Below, piece after piece: positions 1-8,437 of a stretch of 64,000 nt of DNA. Source of the DNA: Halodurantibacterium flavum. GTDB taxonomy: Bacteria; Pseudomonadota; Alphaproteobacteria; Rhodobacterales; Rhodobacteraceae. The position numbers and the translations under genes are program-made. A model generated the notes under the pieces. It was given only the letters and a program-made list of their open reading frames with translations, did no database searches and had not been told where the DNA came from. Position 1 is the stretch's first letter. The number at the start of each line of letters is the position of its first letter. The stretch covers positions 248,001 to 312,000 of the forward strand of contig NZ_JBHUGH010000005.1 in NCBI RefSeq assembly GCF_042681825.1. The letters run 5' to 3'.

Positions 1-300
1 GATTATTTCCTTCGCCGTCTTCAGCTTTACCGCGAGGCGTCGGTCTCGATCCGGCATCACACTGACCCGCTCACGTTCTTTCTCGGGACGGACCCGGCCT
101 ATTTCGACACGATCTACGCGATGCGCGATATCGACAAATTCGCCGAGCGCGTCGCCCAGATCACCAAACGCACGATGGTGCTGGGGCGCGAGCAGACCGG
201 CGGGCCGAACATCACCCCCGATCAGGTGAGCGATGAGGTAGCCGAGCGCGTGCGGGAATTCTACGCGCAGGATTATCAGGTCTTCGGCCGGTATCTTTGA
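1..300 (+). CDS. Sulfotransferase-like protein, C-terminal fragment
   Basis: Frame 1 is open from the window edge to a TGA at 298-300 and gives 99 residues; the start lies outside the window. The fragment is hydrophilic and charged. It ends in a Y-x-x-D-Y-x-x-F-G-R-Y pattern (REFYAQDYQVFGRYL) that resembles the C-terminus of sulfotransferase family 2 proteins, where a conserved tyrosine/aspartate helix closes the fold. No PAPS-binding motif is visible because the N-terminal part is missing, so the function rests on the tail alone. It converges on the cyclophilin genes and the two share a hairpin terminator. It could also be another protein with a similar helical tail. Confidence 0.5.
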   Translation, partial: DYFLRRLQLYREASVSIRHHTDPLTFFLGTDPAYFDTIYAMRDIDKFAERVAQITKRTMVLGREQTGGPNITPDQVSDEVAERVREFYAQDYQVFGRYL

Positions 301-337
301 CGGTATATCTTTGGCCTTGAAGGGGCCTCCCCCATAG

Positions 338-362
338 GAAAAGGCCGGCGCAAGCGCCGGCC
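338..362 (-). terminator. Rho-independent terminator between convergent genes
   Basis: A perfect 8-bp stem (GGCCGGCG / CGCCGGCC) with a CAAG loop at 343-362. On the minus strand it is followed by TTTTCC, so it should end the cyclophilin transcript. It may also stop the plus-strand gene that ends at 300. Confidence 0.75.
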
Positions 363-384
363 CCTGTCGTCTCGATCAAAGGTC

Positions 385-996
385 TTACCGCTCTACGGTC
401 ACGCTGACCATCCGGTCGGGGTTTTCGACCGAGCCGCCGGCCCGCGCGTTGCCGCGCCGGATTGCGTCCACGACCTCCATCCCCTCGATCACCTGCCCGA
501 CCACCGTGTATTCGCCGTTCAGATGCGGCGCGGGGGCGAACATGATGAAGAACTGGCTGTTGGCGCTGTTCGGGCTCATGGACCGGGCCATGCCGACGGT
601 CCCGCGCTCGAACGGCACACGGGAAAATTCGGCCTGAAGGTCAGGCAGGTCGGACCCGCCCATGCCCGCCCGGGACAGATCGCCGCCCTGACGGCCAAAG
701 GCCACATCGCCGGTCTGGGCCATGAAACCCTCGATCACCCGGTGAAACACCACATCGTCATAGGCGCCCTGTTCGGCAAGCGTGGTGATCCGCTCCACAT
801 GGGCCGGGGCCAGATCGTCGCGCAGATCGATGACGATCCGGCCCGATGCCTCGCCCGCCACCTCGATCACGAGGTTCGGGCCCGGCCCGTCCTGAGCCTG
901 TGCATCGGCCGGTCCGCCCGTCTGCAAAAGCGCAAAGCCACCGAGCACGGCAAGGCCGAGCCCGAACAGCCCGCCTGCGATCATCCGGTCACGCAT
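385..996 (-). CDS. Cyclophilin-type peptidyl-prolyl isomerase, exported or membrane-anchored
   Basis: A 203-residue protein that should catalyse cis-trans isomerisation of proline peptide bonds in the periplasm. Residues 1-34 form a signal peptide or N-terminal anchor: a short basic start, a hydrophobic run (GLFGLGLAVLGGFALL), then an Ala-rich stretch. The cyclophilin domain follows, with the active-site signatures FHRVIEGFMAQTGD (Arg near residue 85) and NSANSQFFI, and a trailing LNGEYTVVGQVIEGMEVVD. Its ATG lies inside the end of the upstream cyclophilin gene (8-nt overlap), so the two are translationally coupled. The upstream copy has no leader, so the pair looks like a cytoplasmic and a periplasmic version made by duplication. 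Confidence 0.93.
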   Translation of the reverse strand: MRDRMIAGGLFGLGLAVLGGFALLQTGGPADAQAQDGPGPNLVIEVAGEASGRIVIDLRDDLAPAHVERITTLAEQGAYDDVVFHRVIEGFMAQTGDVAFGRQGGDLSRAGMGGSDLPDLQAEFSRVPFERGTVGMARSMSPNSANSQFFIMFAPAPHLNGEYTVVGQVIEGMEVVDAIRRGNARAGGSVENPDRMVSVTVER

Positions 997-1495
997 CGGC
1001 GGCCACCTTGACGCTGATCATCCGGTCGGGGTTCGCCGGCGGCTCGCCCCGGGTGATCTTGTCCACATGTTCCATCCCCGAAATCACGCGGCCATAGACG
1101 GTGTATTGCCCGTTCAGGAAATGGTTGTCCTTGAAGTTGATGAAGAACTGGCTGTTGGCCGAGTTCGGGTTCGACGAGCGCGCCGCGCCCAGCGTGCCCC
1201 GGTCATGCGGCAGGCGCGAGAATTCGGCCGGAAGGTCAGGCAGGTCGGACCCGCCGGTGCCCGCGCGGCGCAGATTGAAATCCTTTTCCGCGTTGCCGTT
1301 TTCCACATCGCCGGTCTGCGCCATGAAACCGTCGATCACCCGGTGAAAGACCACGTTGTCATAGGCGCCCGCGCGCGCAAGCTCCTTCATCCGCTCGGCA
1401 TGTTTCGGGGCGACATCGGTCAGAAGCTCGATGACGACCGGGCCGTCCTTGAGTTCGATGATGATCGTGTTTTCCGGATCGTTGATTTCGGCCAT
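989..1495 (-). CDS. Cyclophilin-type peptidyl-prolyl isomerase, cytoplasmic
   Basis: A 168-residue single-domain cyclophilin without a signal peptide. The start MAEINDPENTI at 1495 is chosen because AAGGAAGGA lies just upstream; a further in-frame ATG at 1522 has no such site. Visible signatures are FHRVIDGFMAQTGD and NSANSQFFINF, plus the C-terminal LNGQYTVYGRVISGMEHVD, all typical of bacterial PpiB. It should assist folding of cytoplasmic proteins. It is the first gene of a two-gene operon with the exported paralogue. The two proteins share most of the catalytic core (GGSDLPDLxAEFSR, RGTxGxARSxxPNSANS), which points to recent tandem duplication followed by a change of location. Confidence 0.93.
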   Translation of the reverse strand: MAEINDPENTIIIELKDGPVVIELLTDVAPKHAERMKELARAGAYDNVVFHRVIDGFMAQTGDVENGNAEKDFNLRRAGTGGSDLPDLPAEFSRLPHDRGTLGAARSSNPNSANSQFFINFKDNHFLNGQYTVYGRVISGMEHVDKITRGEPPANPDRMISVKVAADA

Positions 1496-1616
1496 GGCCT
1501 GTCCTTCCTTTGCGTTTGTCATAACCTAGACACAGGATGCGGCGAGGAAAAGGGTCGAGGCTTGACGATCCCGCGGGATTGCGGCGTGATACGCGCGCAC
1601 CCGCCGAAGGAGAGAC

Positions 1617-2801
1617 ATGATGCGCTGGAAGACACTGGACGACATGGATTTTGCGGGCAAGACCGCGCTCGTGCGGGTGGATATCAACGTGCCGGTGGCC
1701 GAGGGCCGCGTGACCGACACGACCCGGATCGACAAGATCGTCCCCACCGTCAGCGACATCCTGTCAAAGGGGGGCCGCGTCGTGCTGCTTGCGCATTTCG
1801 GCCGCCCCAAGGGCAAGCGGGTCGAGGATATGAGCCTGCGCATCACCCTGCCCGCGCTCGAATCCGCCCTTGGCCGCAGCGTCACCTTTGGCGAGGATTG
1901 CGTGGGGGAACCGGCGCGGACGGCGGTTGCCACAGGCGATGTGGTTCTGCTGGAGAACACGCGCTTCCATGCTGGTGAGGAAACGAACGATGCGGGCCTT
2001 GCGCAGGAGCTCGCCTCGCTTGGCGACATCTATGTGAACGACGCGTTTTCGGCCGCGCACCGTGCCCATGCCTCGACCGAGGCGCTGGCCCATCTGTTGC
2101 CCGCCTGTGCCGGCCGGCTGATGGAGGCGGAGCTGAAGGCGCTGAACGCCGCGCTGGGTGATCCCGAACGCCCCGTCGTCGCCGTGGTGGGGGGCGCCAA
2201 GGTCTCCACCAAGCTCGACCTCCTGGGCAATCTGGTCGGGCGCGTCGATCATCTCGTGATCGGCGGCGGGATGGCGAACACGTTTCTGGCCGCGCGCGGC
2301 ATCCCGATCGGAAAATCGCTGGCCGAGCGTGAGATGACGGAGACCGCGCTCTCGATCCTCGACAAGGCGCGGGCGGCGGCCTGCAACATCCACCTGCCGC
2401 AGGACATCGTCGTCGCGCGGGAGTTCAAGGCCGATGCCGCGAACGAGACGCTGCCCGCCGATGCCTGCCCCGAGGATGCGATGATCCTCGATGCCGGGCC
2501 CGCGACCACCGCGCATCTGGCGCGTGTCTTTGCGGAATGCCGGACGCTGATCTGGAACGGTCCCCTCGGCGCCTTCGAGATCCCGCCCTTCGACGCCGCG
2601 ACCAACGCCGCCGCGCAAGAGGCCGCACGCCTCACCAGGGCCGGGCAGCTTGTCAGCGTGGCAGGCGGGGGCGATACGGTTGCCGCGCTCAACAAGGCGG
2701 GTGCGGCCGAGGGGTTCAGCTATATCTCGACCGCCGGCGGTGCCTTTCTTGAGTGGATGGAAGGCAAGGAATTGCCGGGTGTTGCCGCTTTGATGCGCTG
2801 A
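1617..2801 (+). CDS. pgk: Phosphoglycerate kinase
   Basis: This 394-residue protein converts 1,3-bisphosphoglycerate and ADP to 3-phosphoglycerate and ATP in glycolysis, or the reverse in gluconeogenesis and CO2 fixation. It has family-typical length. Recognisable segments are VRVDINVPV near the N-terminus, HFGRPKG, LLENTRFHAGEE, YVNDAFSAAHRAHAS, the hinge region KVSTKLDLL, IGGGMANTFL, and the nucleotide-binding VAGGGDTVAAL close to the C-terminus. AAGGAGAG precedes two adjacent ATGs at 1617 and 1620; either could be used. A class I aldolase gene follows after 96 bp on the same strand, so both steps of central sugar metabolism may be co-expressed. Confidence 0.97.
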   Translation: MMRWKTLDDMDFAGKTALVRVDINVPVAEGRVTDTTRIDKIVPTVSDILSKGGRVVLLAHFGRPKGKRVEDMSLRITLPALESALGRSVTFGEDCVGEPARTAVATGDVVLLENTRFHAGEETNDAGLAQELASLGDIYVNDAFSAAHRAHASTEALAHLLPACAGRLMEAELKALNAALGDPERPVVAVVGGAKVSTKLDLLGNLVGRVDHLVIGGGMANTFLAARGIPIGKSLAEREMTETALSILDKARAAACNIHLPQDIVVAREFKADAANETLPADACPEDAMILDAGPATTAHLARVFAECRTLIWNGPLGAFEIPPFDAATNAAAQEAARLTRAGQLVSVAGGGDTVAALNKAGAAEGFSYISTAGGAFLEWMEGKELPGVAALMR

Positions 2802-2897
2802 GCGACGTTGCGCACATCTGTTAGCGCCACCAACGGTTGCGCCCGTCCGCGGGCAAATCTATCCCATACCAGACACCCCCAGAACGAGGAGCGGGAC

Positions 2898-3827
2898 ATG
2901 CGTGCATCACGGACGGTCCAGAAGATTCTGAGCAATTACGAAGGCGAAACCCCCGGTGTGAAGGCGAACCTGTGCCGGATGCTGATGCAGGGCAAGCTGG
3001 GCGGCACCGGCAAGATGATCATCCTGCCCGTGGATCAGGGCTTTGAACATGGACCCGCGCGGACCTTCGCGGCAAACCCCGCTGCCTATGACCCGCATTA
3101 TCACTATCAGCTTGCGATCGACGCGGGTCTCAGCGCCTATGCCGCGCCGCTCGGCATGATCGAGGCGGGCGCCGACACCTATGCCGGGCAGATCCCGACG
3201 ATCCTCAAGGTGAACAGCGCGAACTCGCTCATGTCCGACACCGCGGGCAAGAACCAGGCCATCACCGCCTGCGTCGACGATGCCCTGCGGCTGGGCTGTT
3301 CGGCCATCGGCTTCACCATCTATCCCGGCTCGGACATGGCGCTCGACATGTACGAGGAAATCAGCGCGATGCGGGAAGAGGCCGCGCGCAAAGGCGTGGC
3401 GACCGTGATCTGGTCCTATCCGCGTGGTGAGGCCGTGACGAAGGACGGTGAAACGGCGATCGACGTGGCGGCCTATGCGGCGCAGATCGCGGCCCTGCTC
3501 GGCGCGCATATCATCAAGATCAAGCTCTCGACCGACCATCTGATGCTGCCCGAGGCCAAGAAGGTCTATGAGGATACCAAAATCGACATCGCGACCCAGG
3601 CCGCCCGCGTGAAGCACTGCATGGAGGCGAGCTTTAACGGGCGCCGCATCGTGGTCTTCTCGGGCGGCGCGAAAAAGGGTGCCGACAGCGTCTATGACGA
3701 TGCCCGGGCGATCCGCGACGGCGGTGGCAACGGGTCGATCATCGGGCGCAACAGCTTTCAGCGGCCCCGCGAGGAGGCGCTCGAAATGCTCGGCAAGCTG
3801 GTGGATATCTACAAGGGCCGCGCCTGA
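2898..3827 (+). CDS. Fructose-bisphosphate aldolase class I (FbaB/DhnA type)
   Basis: A 309-residue enzyme that reversibly cleaves fructose 1,6-bisphosphate into dihydroxyacetone phosphate and glyceraldehyde 3-phosphate through a lysine Schiff base. It belongs to the archaeal-type class I aldolases, not the zinc class II family: PVDQGFEHGPARTF in the first strand, then SAIGFTIYPGS, VIWSYPRG, and HIIKIKLSTDHL, where the Schiff-base lysine is expected. FSGGAKKG and GGNGSIIGRNSFQRP form the phosphate-binding end of the barrel. The start at 2898 follows GAGGAG; longer in-frame reading from 2808 has no ribosome site. It lies behind pgk and ends before a strong terminator. Confidence 0.94.
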   Translation: MRASRTVQKILSNYEGETPGVKANLCRMLMQGKLGGTGKMIILPVDQGFEHGPARTFAANPAAYDPHYHYQLAIDAGLSAYAAPLGMIEAGADTYAGQIPTILKVNSANSLMSDTAGKNQAITACVDDALRLGCSAIGFTIYPGSDMALDMYEEISAMREEAARKGVATVIWSYPRGEAVTKDGETAIDVAAYAAQIAALLGAHIIKIKLSTDHLMLPEAKKVYEDTKIDIATQAARVKHCMEASFNGRRIVVFSGGAKKGADSVYDDARAIRDGGGNGSIIGRNSFQRPREEALEMLGKLVDIYKGRA

Positions 3828-3864
3828 TTTCAGCAACAGCGTTGACGTCAGAACGGCGACAAAG

Positions 3865-3895
3865 CGCCTCCCGTCCCGCGGACGGGGGGCGTTTT
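3865..3895 (+). terminator. Rho-independent terminator after the aldolase gene
   Basis: A long GC stem (CGCCTCCCGTCC pairing with GGACGGGGGGCG) with a very short loop at 3865-3891, followed directly by TTTT. It closes the pgk-aldolase transcript and separates it from the division/PDH genes. Confidence 0.85.
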
Positions 3896-3986
3896 GCGTT
3901 TCGGGGATTCACAAGTCCTCACGAATGTGAGAGTTTGAACGCAAGGGCCCCGTCAGAGGATGCCCGGATAGCGGATGGAGCAGCGC

Positions 3987-4292
3987 ATGGGCAGACAACG
4001 CGGCGGTGGCCCCGGCTTTGGCCCGGTGATGTATTACGGCCTTGCCTTCAGCCTTGCGAGCTATTTCACCTTTGCCGCCGTGCAGGGGGATTACGGCGTG
4101 TTCCGCCGCGTTCAGATCGACGCCGAGACGCGGGCGCTTCAGGCCGAGCGCGATGCGCTGGCCGCCGAACTGGCCGAGATGGAGAACAAGACGCGCCGCC
4201 TTTCGGATGATTTCCTCGATCTCGACCTTCTCGACGAACAGGCGCGCGACGTGCTGGGCCTGATCCGGATGGACGAACTGGTCGTCCGCTGA
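3987..4292 (+). CDS. FtsB/DivIC-like septum formation initiator
   Basis: A 101-residue bitopic membrane protein, probably the FtsB-like part of the FtsQ-FtsB-FtsL divisome bridge. After a short basic N-terminus it has one membrane segment (VMYYGLAFSLASYFTF, about residues 14-29). A heptad-patterned coiled coil follows (DAETRALQAERDALAAELAE and onward), then a short conserved tail with DEQARDVLGL, as in DivIC/FtsB proteins. The start at 3987 has GGAG six bases upstream; an ATG at 3975 is also possible. It lies just before pdhA, an arrangement also recalled from other alphaproteobacteria, but nothing suggests a functional link beyond shared transcription. Confidence 0.85.
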   Translation: MGRQRGGGPGFGPVMYYGLAFSLASYFTFAAVQGDYGVFRRVQIDAETRALQAERDALAAELAEMENKTRRLSDDFLDLDLLDEQARDVLGLIRMDELVVR

Positions 4293-4386
4293 CAGTGCCC
4301 TAAATTGCCCCTTTGCCCTGCGCGGGTGATGCGATATAGATCGTTTAGCGTTAAACTATCTGTTCTGGCTAAGGGAGAGGCTCGGC

Positions 4387-5391
4387 ATGGCCGCGAGAAA
4401 GACCCCCGGCACTGCGTCCAATGCGACACCGAATGTGTCCAAGGACGATCTGCTCAAATATTACCGCGACATGCTGCTGATCCGGCGATTCGAGGAAAAG
4501 GCGGGCCAGCTTTACGGCATGGGCCTGATCGGCGGTTTCTGCCATCTCTATATCGGGCAAGAGGCCGTCGTCGTCGGTCTTGAGGCCGCGGCCGAGGAAG
4601 GCGACAAGCGCATCACGAGCTATCGCGACCACGGCCACATGCTGGCCTGCGGCATGGACGCGAAGGGCGTGATGGCCGAACTGACCGGGCGCGAGGGCGG
4701 CTATTCCAAGGGCAAGGGCGGCTCGATGCACATGTTCAGCCGCGAAAAGCATTTCTACGGCGGCCATGGGATCGTGGGCGCGCAGGTGCCGTTGGGTGCC
4801 GGCCTCGCCCTCGCCGACAAATACATGGGCAATGACCGCGTGACCTTCACCTATTTCGGGGATGGCGCGGCGAACCAGGGCCAGGTCTATGAGACCTACA
4901 ACATGGCCCAGCTCTGGAACCTGCCGGTCGTCTTCGTGATCGAGAACAACCAGTATGCGATGGGCACCAGCGTGGCGCGTTCCACCAAATCGCCCAGCCT
5001 CTGGGAACGGGGCGCCGCCTACGGCATCAGGGGCGAGGCTGTTGACGGGATGGACGTGCTTGCCGTCAAGGCCGCCGGAGAAAAGGCCGTTGCCGCCTGC
5101 CGCGCGGGCGAAGGCCCCTATATCCTGGAAATGAACACCTACCGCTATCGCGGCCACTCGATGTCGGATCCCGCAAAGTACCGCACCCGCGAAGAGGTGC
5201 AGAAGATGCGCGAAGAAAAGGACCCGATCGAACGGGTCCGTGAACTGCTGCTGACCGGCAATCACGCGACCGATGACGATCTCAAGTCCATTGACAAGGA
5301 GATCAAGGCGGTCGTGAACGACGCTACCGAGTTCGCCAAGGAAAGCCCCGAGCCCGATCTGTCGGAGCTCTGGACCGATATCTACGCCTGA
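4387..5391 (+). CDS. pdhA: Pyruvate dehydrogenase E1 component, alpha subunit
   Basis: A 334-residue E1 alpha subunit of the pyruvate dehydrogenase complex, which decarboxylates pyruvate with thiamine diphosphate and passes the acetyl group to lipoyl-E2. The thiamine diphosphate motif starts at YFGDGAANQG and ends at VIENN. Other family segments are YIGQEAVVVGLEAA, YRDHGHMLACG, KGKGGSMHMF, GGHGIVGAQVPLGAGLA, and the RYRGHSMSDPAKYR loop that orders around the cofactor. GGGAGAGG lies upstream of the ATG. It opens the pdhA-pdhB-pdhC operon, with 14 bp to pdhB. An E3 gene is not present nearby and must be supplied from elsewhere. Confidence 0.97.
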   Translation: MAARKTPGTASNATPNVSKDDLLKYYRDMLLIRRFEEKAGQLYGMGLIGGFCHLYIGQEAVVVGLEAAAEEGDKRITSYRDHGHMLACGMDAKGVMAELTGREGGYSKGKGGSMHMFSREKHFYGGHGIVGAQVPLGAGLALADKYMGNDRVTFTYFGDGAANQGQVYETYNMAQLWNLPVVFVIENNQYAMGTSVARSTKSPSLWERGAAYGIRGEAVDGMDVLAVKAAGEKAVAACRAGEGPYILEMNTYRYRGHSMSDPAKYRTREEVQKMREEKDPIERVRELLLTGNHATDDDLKSIDKEIKAVVNDATEFAKESPEPDLSELWTDIYA

Positions 5392-5405
5392 GGGGGATGA
5401 AAGAC

Positions 5406-6818
5406 ATGGCAACCGAAATCCTGATGCCCGCGCTTTCGCCCACGATGGAGGAAGGCACCCTTGCGAAATGGCTGGTGAAAGAGGGTGACAACGTCACCTC
5501 GGGCCAGATCATCGCCGAGATCGAGACCGACAAGGCCACGATGGAATTCGAGGCGGTCGATGAAGGCACGGTCGGCAAGCTTCTGATCGCCGAGGGCACT
5601 GCCGGCGTGAAGGTCAACACGCCCATCGCCGTTCTCGTGGAAGAAGGTGAAACCGTCCCCGAAGGCGAGGGCCAGAACCGCACCGAGAAATCCGAGGATG
5701 TGGGGGGCGAAAAGCCGGGCGTGGCAGAGGCCGACAAGGCGTTGCCCAAGGACCTGCCGGCCGCAGCCTCGCCGCAGGCCGCCCCGCCCGCGGCGCCGAC
5801 GATGGCCCGTGAACCCGACTGGCCCGAGGGCACCGAGATGAAGACCCAGACCGTGCGCGAGGCGCTGCGCGACGCGATGGCCGAGGAAATGCGCGGCGAC
5901 GAGACCGTCTTTCTGATGGGCGAGGAGGTCGGCGAATACCAGGGTGCCTACAAGATCAGCCAGGGCCTGCTGGATGAATTCGGCCCCAAGCGCGTGGTCG
6001 ACACGCCGATCACCGAGCACGGTTTTGCCGGTATCGCGGTCGGCGCCTCGTTTGGTGGACTGCGCCCGATCGTCGAATTCATGACCTTCAACTTCGCGAT
6101 GCAGGCCATCGACCAGATCATCAACTCGGCCGCCAAGACGCTCTATATGTCCGGCGGGCAGATGGGCAGCCCCATCGTGTTCCGGGGTCCGAACGGCGCG
6201 GCCGCCCGGGTGGGTGCCCAGCACAGCCAGGACTACGCCGCTTGGTATGCCCAGATCCCGGGCTTGAAGGTCGTGATGCCCTATTCGGCTGCTGACGCGA
6301 AGGGGCTTCTCAAGACCGCGATCCGCGATCCGAACCCGGTGATCTTCCTGGAGAACGAGATCCTCTATGGCCGCAGCTTCGAGGTGCCGGTCATGGACGA
6401 TTTCACCGTCCCGTTCGGCAAGGCCAAGATCTGGCGCGAAGGGTCCGACGTGACCATCGTCTCGTTCGGGATCGGCATGACCTACGCGCTTGAGGCCGCC
6501 GAGAAACTCGCCGGGGAAGGCATCAGCGCCGAGGTGATCGACCTGCGCACCATTCGCCCGATGGACACCGACGCGATCATCCAGTCGGTGAAGAAAACCA
6601 ACCGCTGCGTCACGGTCGAGGAAGGCTGGCCGCAGGGTTCGGTGGGCAATTACATCAGCGCGGTGCTGATGCAGCAGGCCTTCGACTATCTCGACGCCCC
6701 GGTCATCAACCTGACGGGCAAGGACGTGCCCATGCCCTATGCGGCAAACCTGGAAAAGCTGGCGCTCGTCACCACCGCCGAGGTGATCGAGGCGGTCAAG
6801 CAAGTCACCTACCGGTAA
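5406..6818 (+). CDS. pdhB: Pyruvate dehydrogenase E1 component, beta subunit with N-terminal lipoyl domain
   Basis: A 470-residue E1 beta subunit. Unlike the classical 330-residue form it begins with a complete lipoyl domain (residues 1-80; lipoyl-lysine K43 in ETDKATMEF). A charged Ala/Pro-rich linker to about residue 140 follows, then the transketolase-like E1 beta core (TVREALRDAMAEEM, FLMGEEVGEYQGAYK, DTPITEHGFAGIAVGA) and the transketolase C-terminal domain (LRTIRPMDTD, EEGWPQGSVG). Such a fusion is known in alphaproteobacterial PDH operons. The start at 5406 follows GGGGGATGAAAGAC; the ATG at 5397 is too close to that site. The lipoyl domain is almost the same as that of pdhC. Confidence 0.96.
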   Translation: MATEILMPALSPTMEEGTLAKWLVKEGDNVTSGQIIAEIETDKATMEFEAVDEGTVGKLLIAEGTAGVKVNTPIAVLVEEGETVPEGEGQNRTEKSEDVGGEKPGVAEADKALPKDLPAAASPQAAPPAAPTMAREPDWPEGTEMKTQTVREALRDAMAEEMRGDETVFLMGEEVGEYQGAYKISQGLLDEFGPKRVVDTPITEHGFAGIAVGASFGGLRPIVEFMTFNFAMQAIDQIINSAAKTLYMSGGQMGSPIVFRGPNGAAARVGAQHSQDYAAWYAQIPGLKVVMPYSAADAKGLLKTAIRDPNPVIFLENEILYGRSFEVPVMDDFTVPFGKAKIWREGSDVTIVSFGIGMTYALEAAEKLAGEGISAEVIDLRTIRPMDTDAIIQSVKKTNRCVTVEEGWPQGSVGNYISAVLMQQAFDYLDAPVINLTGKDVPMPYAANLEKLALVTTAEVIEAVKQVTYR

Positions 6819-6830
6819 GGAGACAGGGAT

Positions 6831-8168
6831 ATGGCAACCGAAATCCTCATGCCGGCATTGTCCCCGACCATGGAGGAAGGGACGCTGGCCAAATGGCTGG
6901 TGAAAGAGGGCGACACCGTTTCCTCGGGCGACATTCTCGCCGAGATCGAGACCGACAAGGCGACGATGGAGTTCGAGGCCGTCGATGAAGGTGTGGTCGG
7001 CAAGATCCTCGTGGCCGAAGGCACGGCGGGTGTGAAGGTCAACCAGCCCATCGCCATTCTGGTCGAAGAGGGCGAAGAGGTTTCCGACGCGCCCAAATCG
7101 GCAGCCCCGGCTCCGAAAGAGGACGCAAAGGCCGCCCAGGAGGCAGAACCCCTGCGCGAGGCAGGCCGCACCGATGCCGGCCCGGCGCCACAGAAATCTG
7201 CCGCGCCCCGATCCGAAGCTCGGCCCGAGGGCGAGCGTATCTTTGCCTCGCCCCTCGCCCGGCGTATCGCCGCGGACAAGGGGCTCGATCTTGCGTCGAT
7301 CCAGGGGTCCGGGCCGCGCGGGCGGATCGTGAAGGCGGATGTGGAAGGCGCGACGGCCGCGCCCAAACCGGCAGCCCCTGCGCCGGCCGCCCCGACCCCT
7401 GCCGCTGCTCCTGCACCGCAGGCGGCGAAACCGGCCGGCGCCTCTGCCGAGACGGTCATGAAGATGTTCGATGGCCGCGCCTTTGAGGAAGTCACGCTCG
7501 ACGGGATGCGCCGTACAATCGCAGCCCGCCTGACCGAGGCCAAGCAGACGATCCCGCATTTCTACCTCCGGCGCGAGGTGCAACTCGATGCGCTGATGAA
7601 GTTCCGCGCGACGCTCAACGCCCAGCTTGAAGGGCGCAACGTCAAGCTGTCGGTCAACGACTTCATCATCAAGGCCTGCGCCATGGCGCTTCAATCCGTG
7701 CCCGATGCCAATGCGGTCTGGGCCGGGGATCGTATCCTGCGGCTGAAGCCTTCGGATGTCGCCGTCGCCGTCGCCGTCGAGGGCGGCCTGTTCACGCCGG
7801 TGCTGAAGGATGCCCATCAGAAATCGCTCTCGGCGCTGTCGGCCGAGATGAAGGATCTGGCCGGTCGGGCACGGAACAAGAAGCTCGCGCCGCACGAATA
7901 TGTCGGTGGGTCGATGGCGATCTCGAACCTCGGCATGTTCGGGATCGAGAATTTCGACGCCGTCATCAACCCGCCCCACGGGTCCATCCTTGCGGTTGGC
8001 GCAGGGATCAAGAAACCGATCGTCGGCGCGGACGGGGAGTTGAAAGTGGCTACCATAATGTCCGTGACACTTTCGGTAGATCACAGGGTCATCGACGGGG
8101 CCCTTGGGGCGCAGTTCCTGCAGGTGATCGTCGAGAACCTGGAGAACCCGATGGCGATGCTCGCCTGA
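6831..8168 (+). CDS. pdhC: Pyruvate dehydrogenase E2, dihydrolipoyllysine acetyltransferase
   Basis: A 445-residue E2 that forms the core of the complex and transfers the acetyl group from lipoamide to CoA. Domain order: one lipoyl domain (residues 1-80, lipoyl-lysine K43), Ala/Pro linker, peripheral-subunit-binding domain (about 137-172, ASPLARRIAADKGLDL), a second Ala/Pro linker, then the acetyltransferase core (about 215-445). The catalytic motif is DHRVIDG with His418. AAGGAGA lies eight bases before the ATG and only 12 bp separate it from pdhB. It is the last gene of the operon: no lpd follows, and the next gene is convergent. Confidence 0.97.
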   Translation: MATEILMPALSPTMEEGTLAKWLVKEGDTVSSGDILAEIETDKATMEFEAVDEGVVGKILVAEGTAGVKVNQPIAILVEEGEEVSDAPKSAAPAPKEDAKAAQEAEPLREAGRTDAGPAPQKSAAPRSEARPEGERIFASPLARRIAADKGLDLASIQGSGPRGRIVKADVEGATAAPKPAAPAPAAPTPAAAPAPQAAKPAGASAETVMKMFDGRAFEEVTLDGMRRTIAARLTEAKQTIPHFYLRREVQLDALMKFRATLNAQLEGRNVKLSVNDFIIKACAMALQSVPDANAVWAGDRILRLKPSDVAVAVAVEGGLFTPVLKDAHQKSLSALSAEMKDLAGRARNKKLAPHEYVGGSMAISNLGMFGIENFDAVINPPHGSILAVGAGIKKPIVGADGELKVATIMSVTLSVDHRVIDGALGAQFLQVIVENLENPMAMLA

Positions 8169-8180
8169 TATATATGCGCG

Positions 8181-8257
8181 GACCCGCCGGGTCTGCGTGT
8201 CGGGTCAAGGGCGGGGCTCTGCCCCGGACCCCGGGATATTTCTACCAAGAAGAAGAA
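8181..8257 (+). repeat. Palindromic intergenic element of a type recalled from Rhodobacteraceae
   Basis: Just after pdhC lie two small hairpins (GACCC-GCC-GGGTC at 8181-8193 and GGGGC-TCT-GCCCC at 8213-8225), then GGACCCCGGGATATTT and a purine tract with repeated AAGA. I recall closely similar blocks, a GGGGCTCTGCCCC hairpin followed by CCCGGGATATTT and an AAGAAG tract, scattered after genes in Rhodobacteraceae genomes. Only one copy is in this window, so its dispersed nature cannot be shown here. Confidence 0.4.
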
Positions 8258-8295
8258 ACGGCGCGGCGAAAGCGGACCTGTTGCAACAGAAATCG

Positions 8296-8329
8296 GCGCC
8301 CCGTCCGGGATTTCCGGGCGGGGCGCTTT
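8296..8329 (+). terminator. Rho-independent terminator after pdhC
   Basis: A 13-bp stem (GCGCCCCGTCCGG with CCGGGCGGGGCGC, one G-T pair) closed by a four-base loop and followed by TTTCTCCTT. It lies in the 269-bp gap between convergent pdhC and cysE. The rest of that gap holds the palindromic element described separately and no gene I can support. Confidence 0.75.
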
Positions 8330-8437
8330 CTCCTTGGGCGGTCATCGGCGTCCCCGCCTGTACCGCCCCTGACAGATAGCAGGGATTTCTTAACTACTTG
8401 CTAACGCCCGTTTTAAAAGGGGGGCGGGATCGCGGGA

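Noticed and set aside
5382..8084. A 900-codon open frame on the minus strand across pdhB and pdhC
   Set aside because: It is antisense to two certain genes. Its Arg/Gly/His/Leu-rich composition is typical of third-position GC shadows and there is no ribosome site.
8174..8404. A 76-codon ORF after pdhC
   Set aside because: It covers the palindromic element and the terminator and has no start site or protein-like composition.
8390..8405. A CtrA-like box (TTAA-N7-CTAAC)
   Set aside because: It lies between two convergent genes where no promoter is needed and has one mismatch; likely chance.
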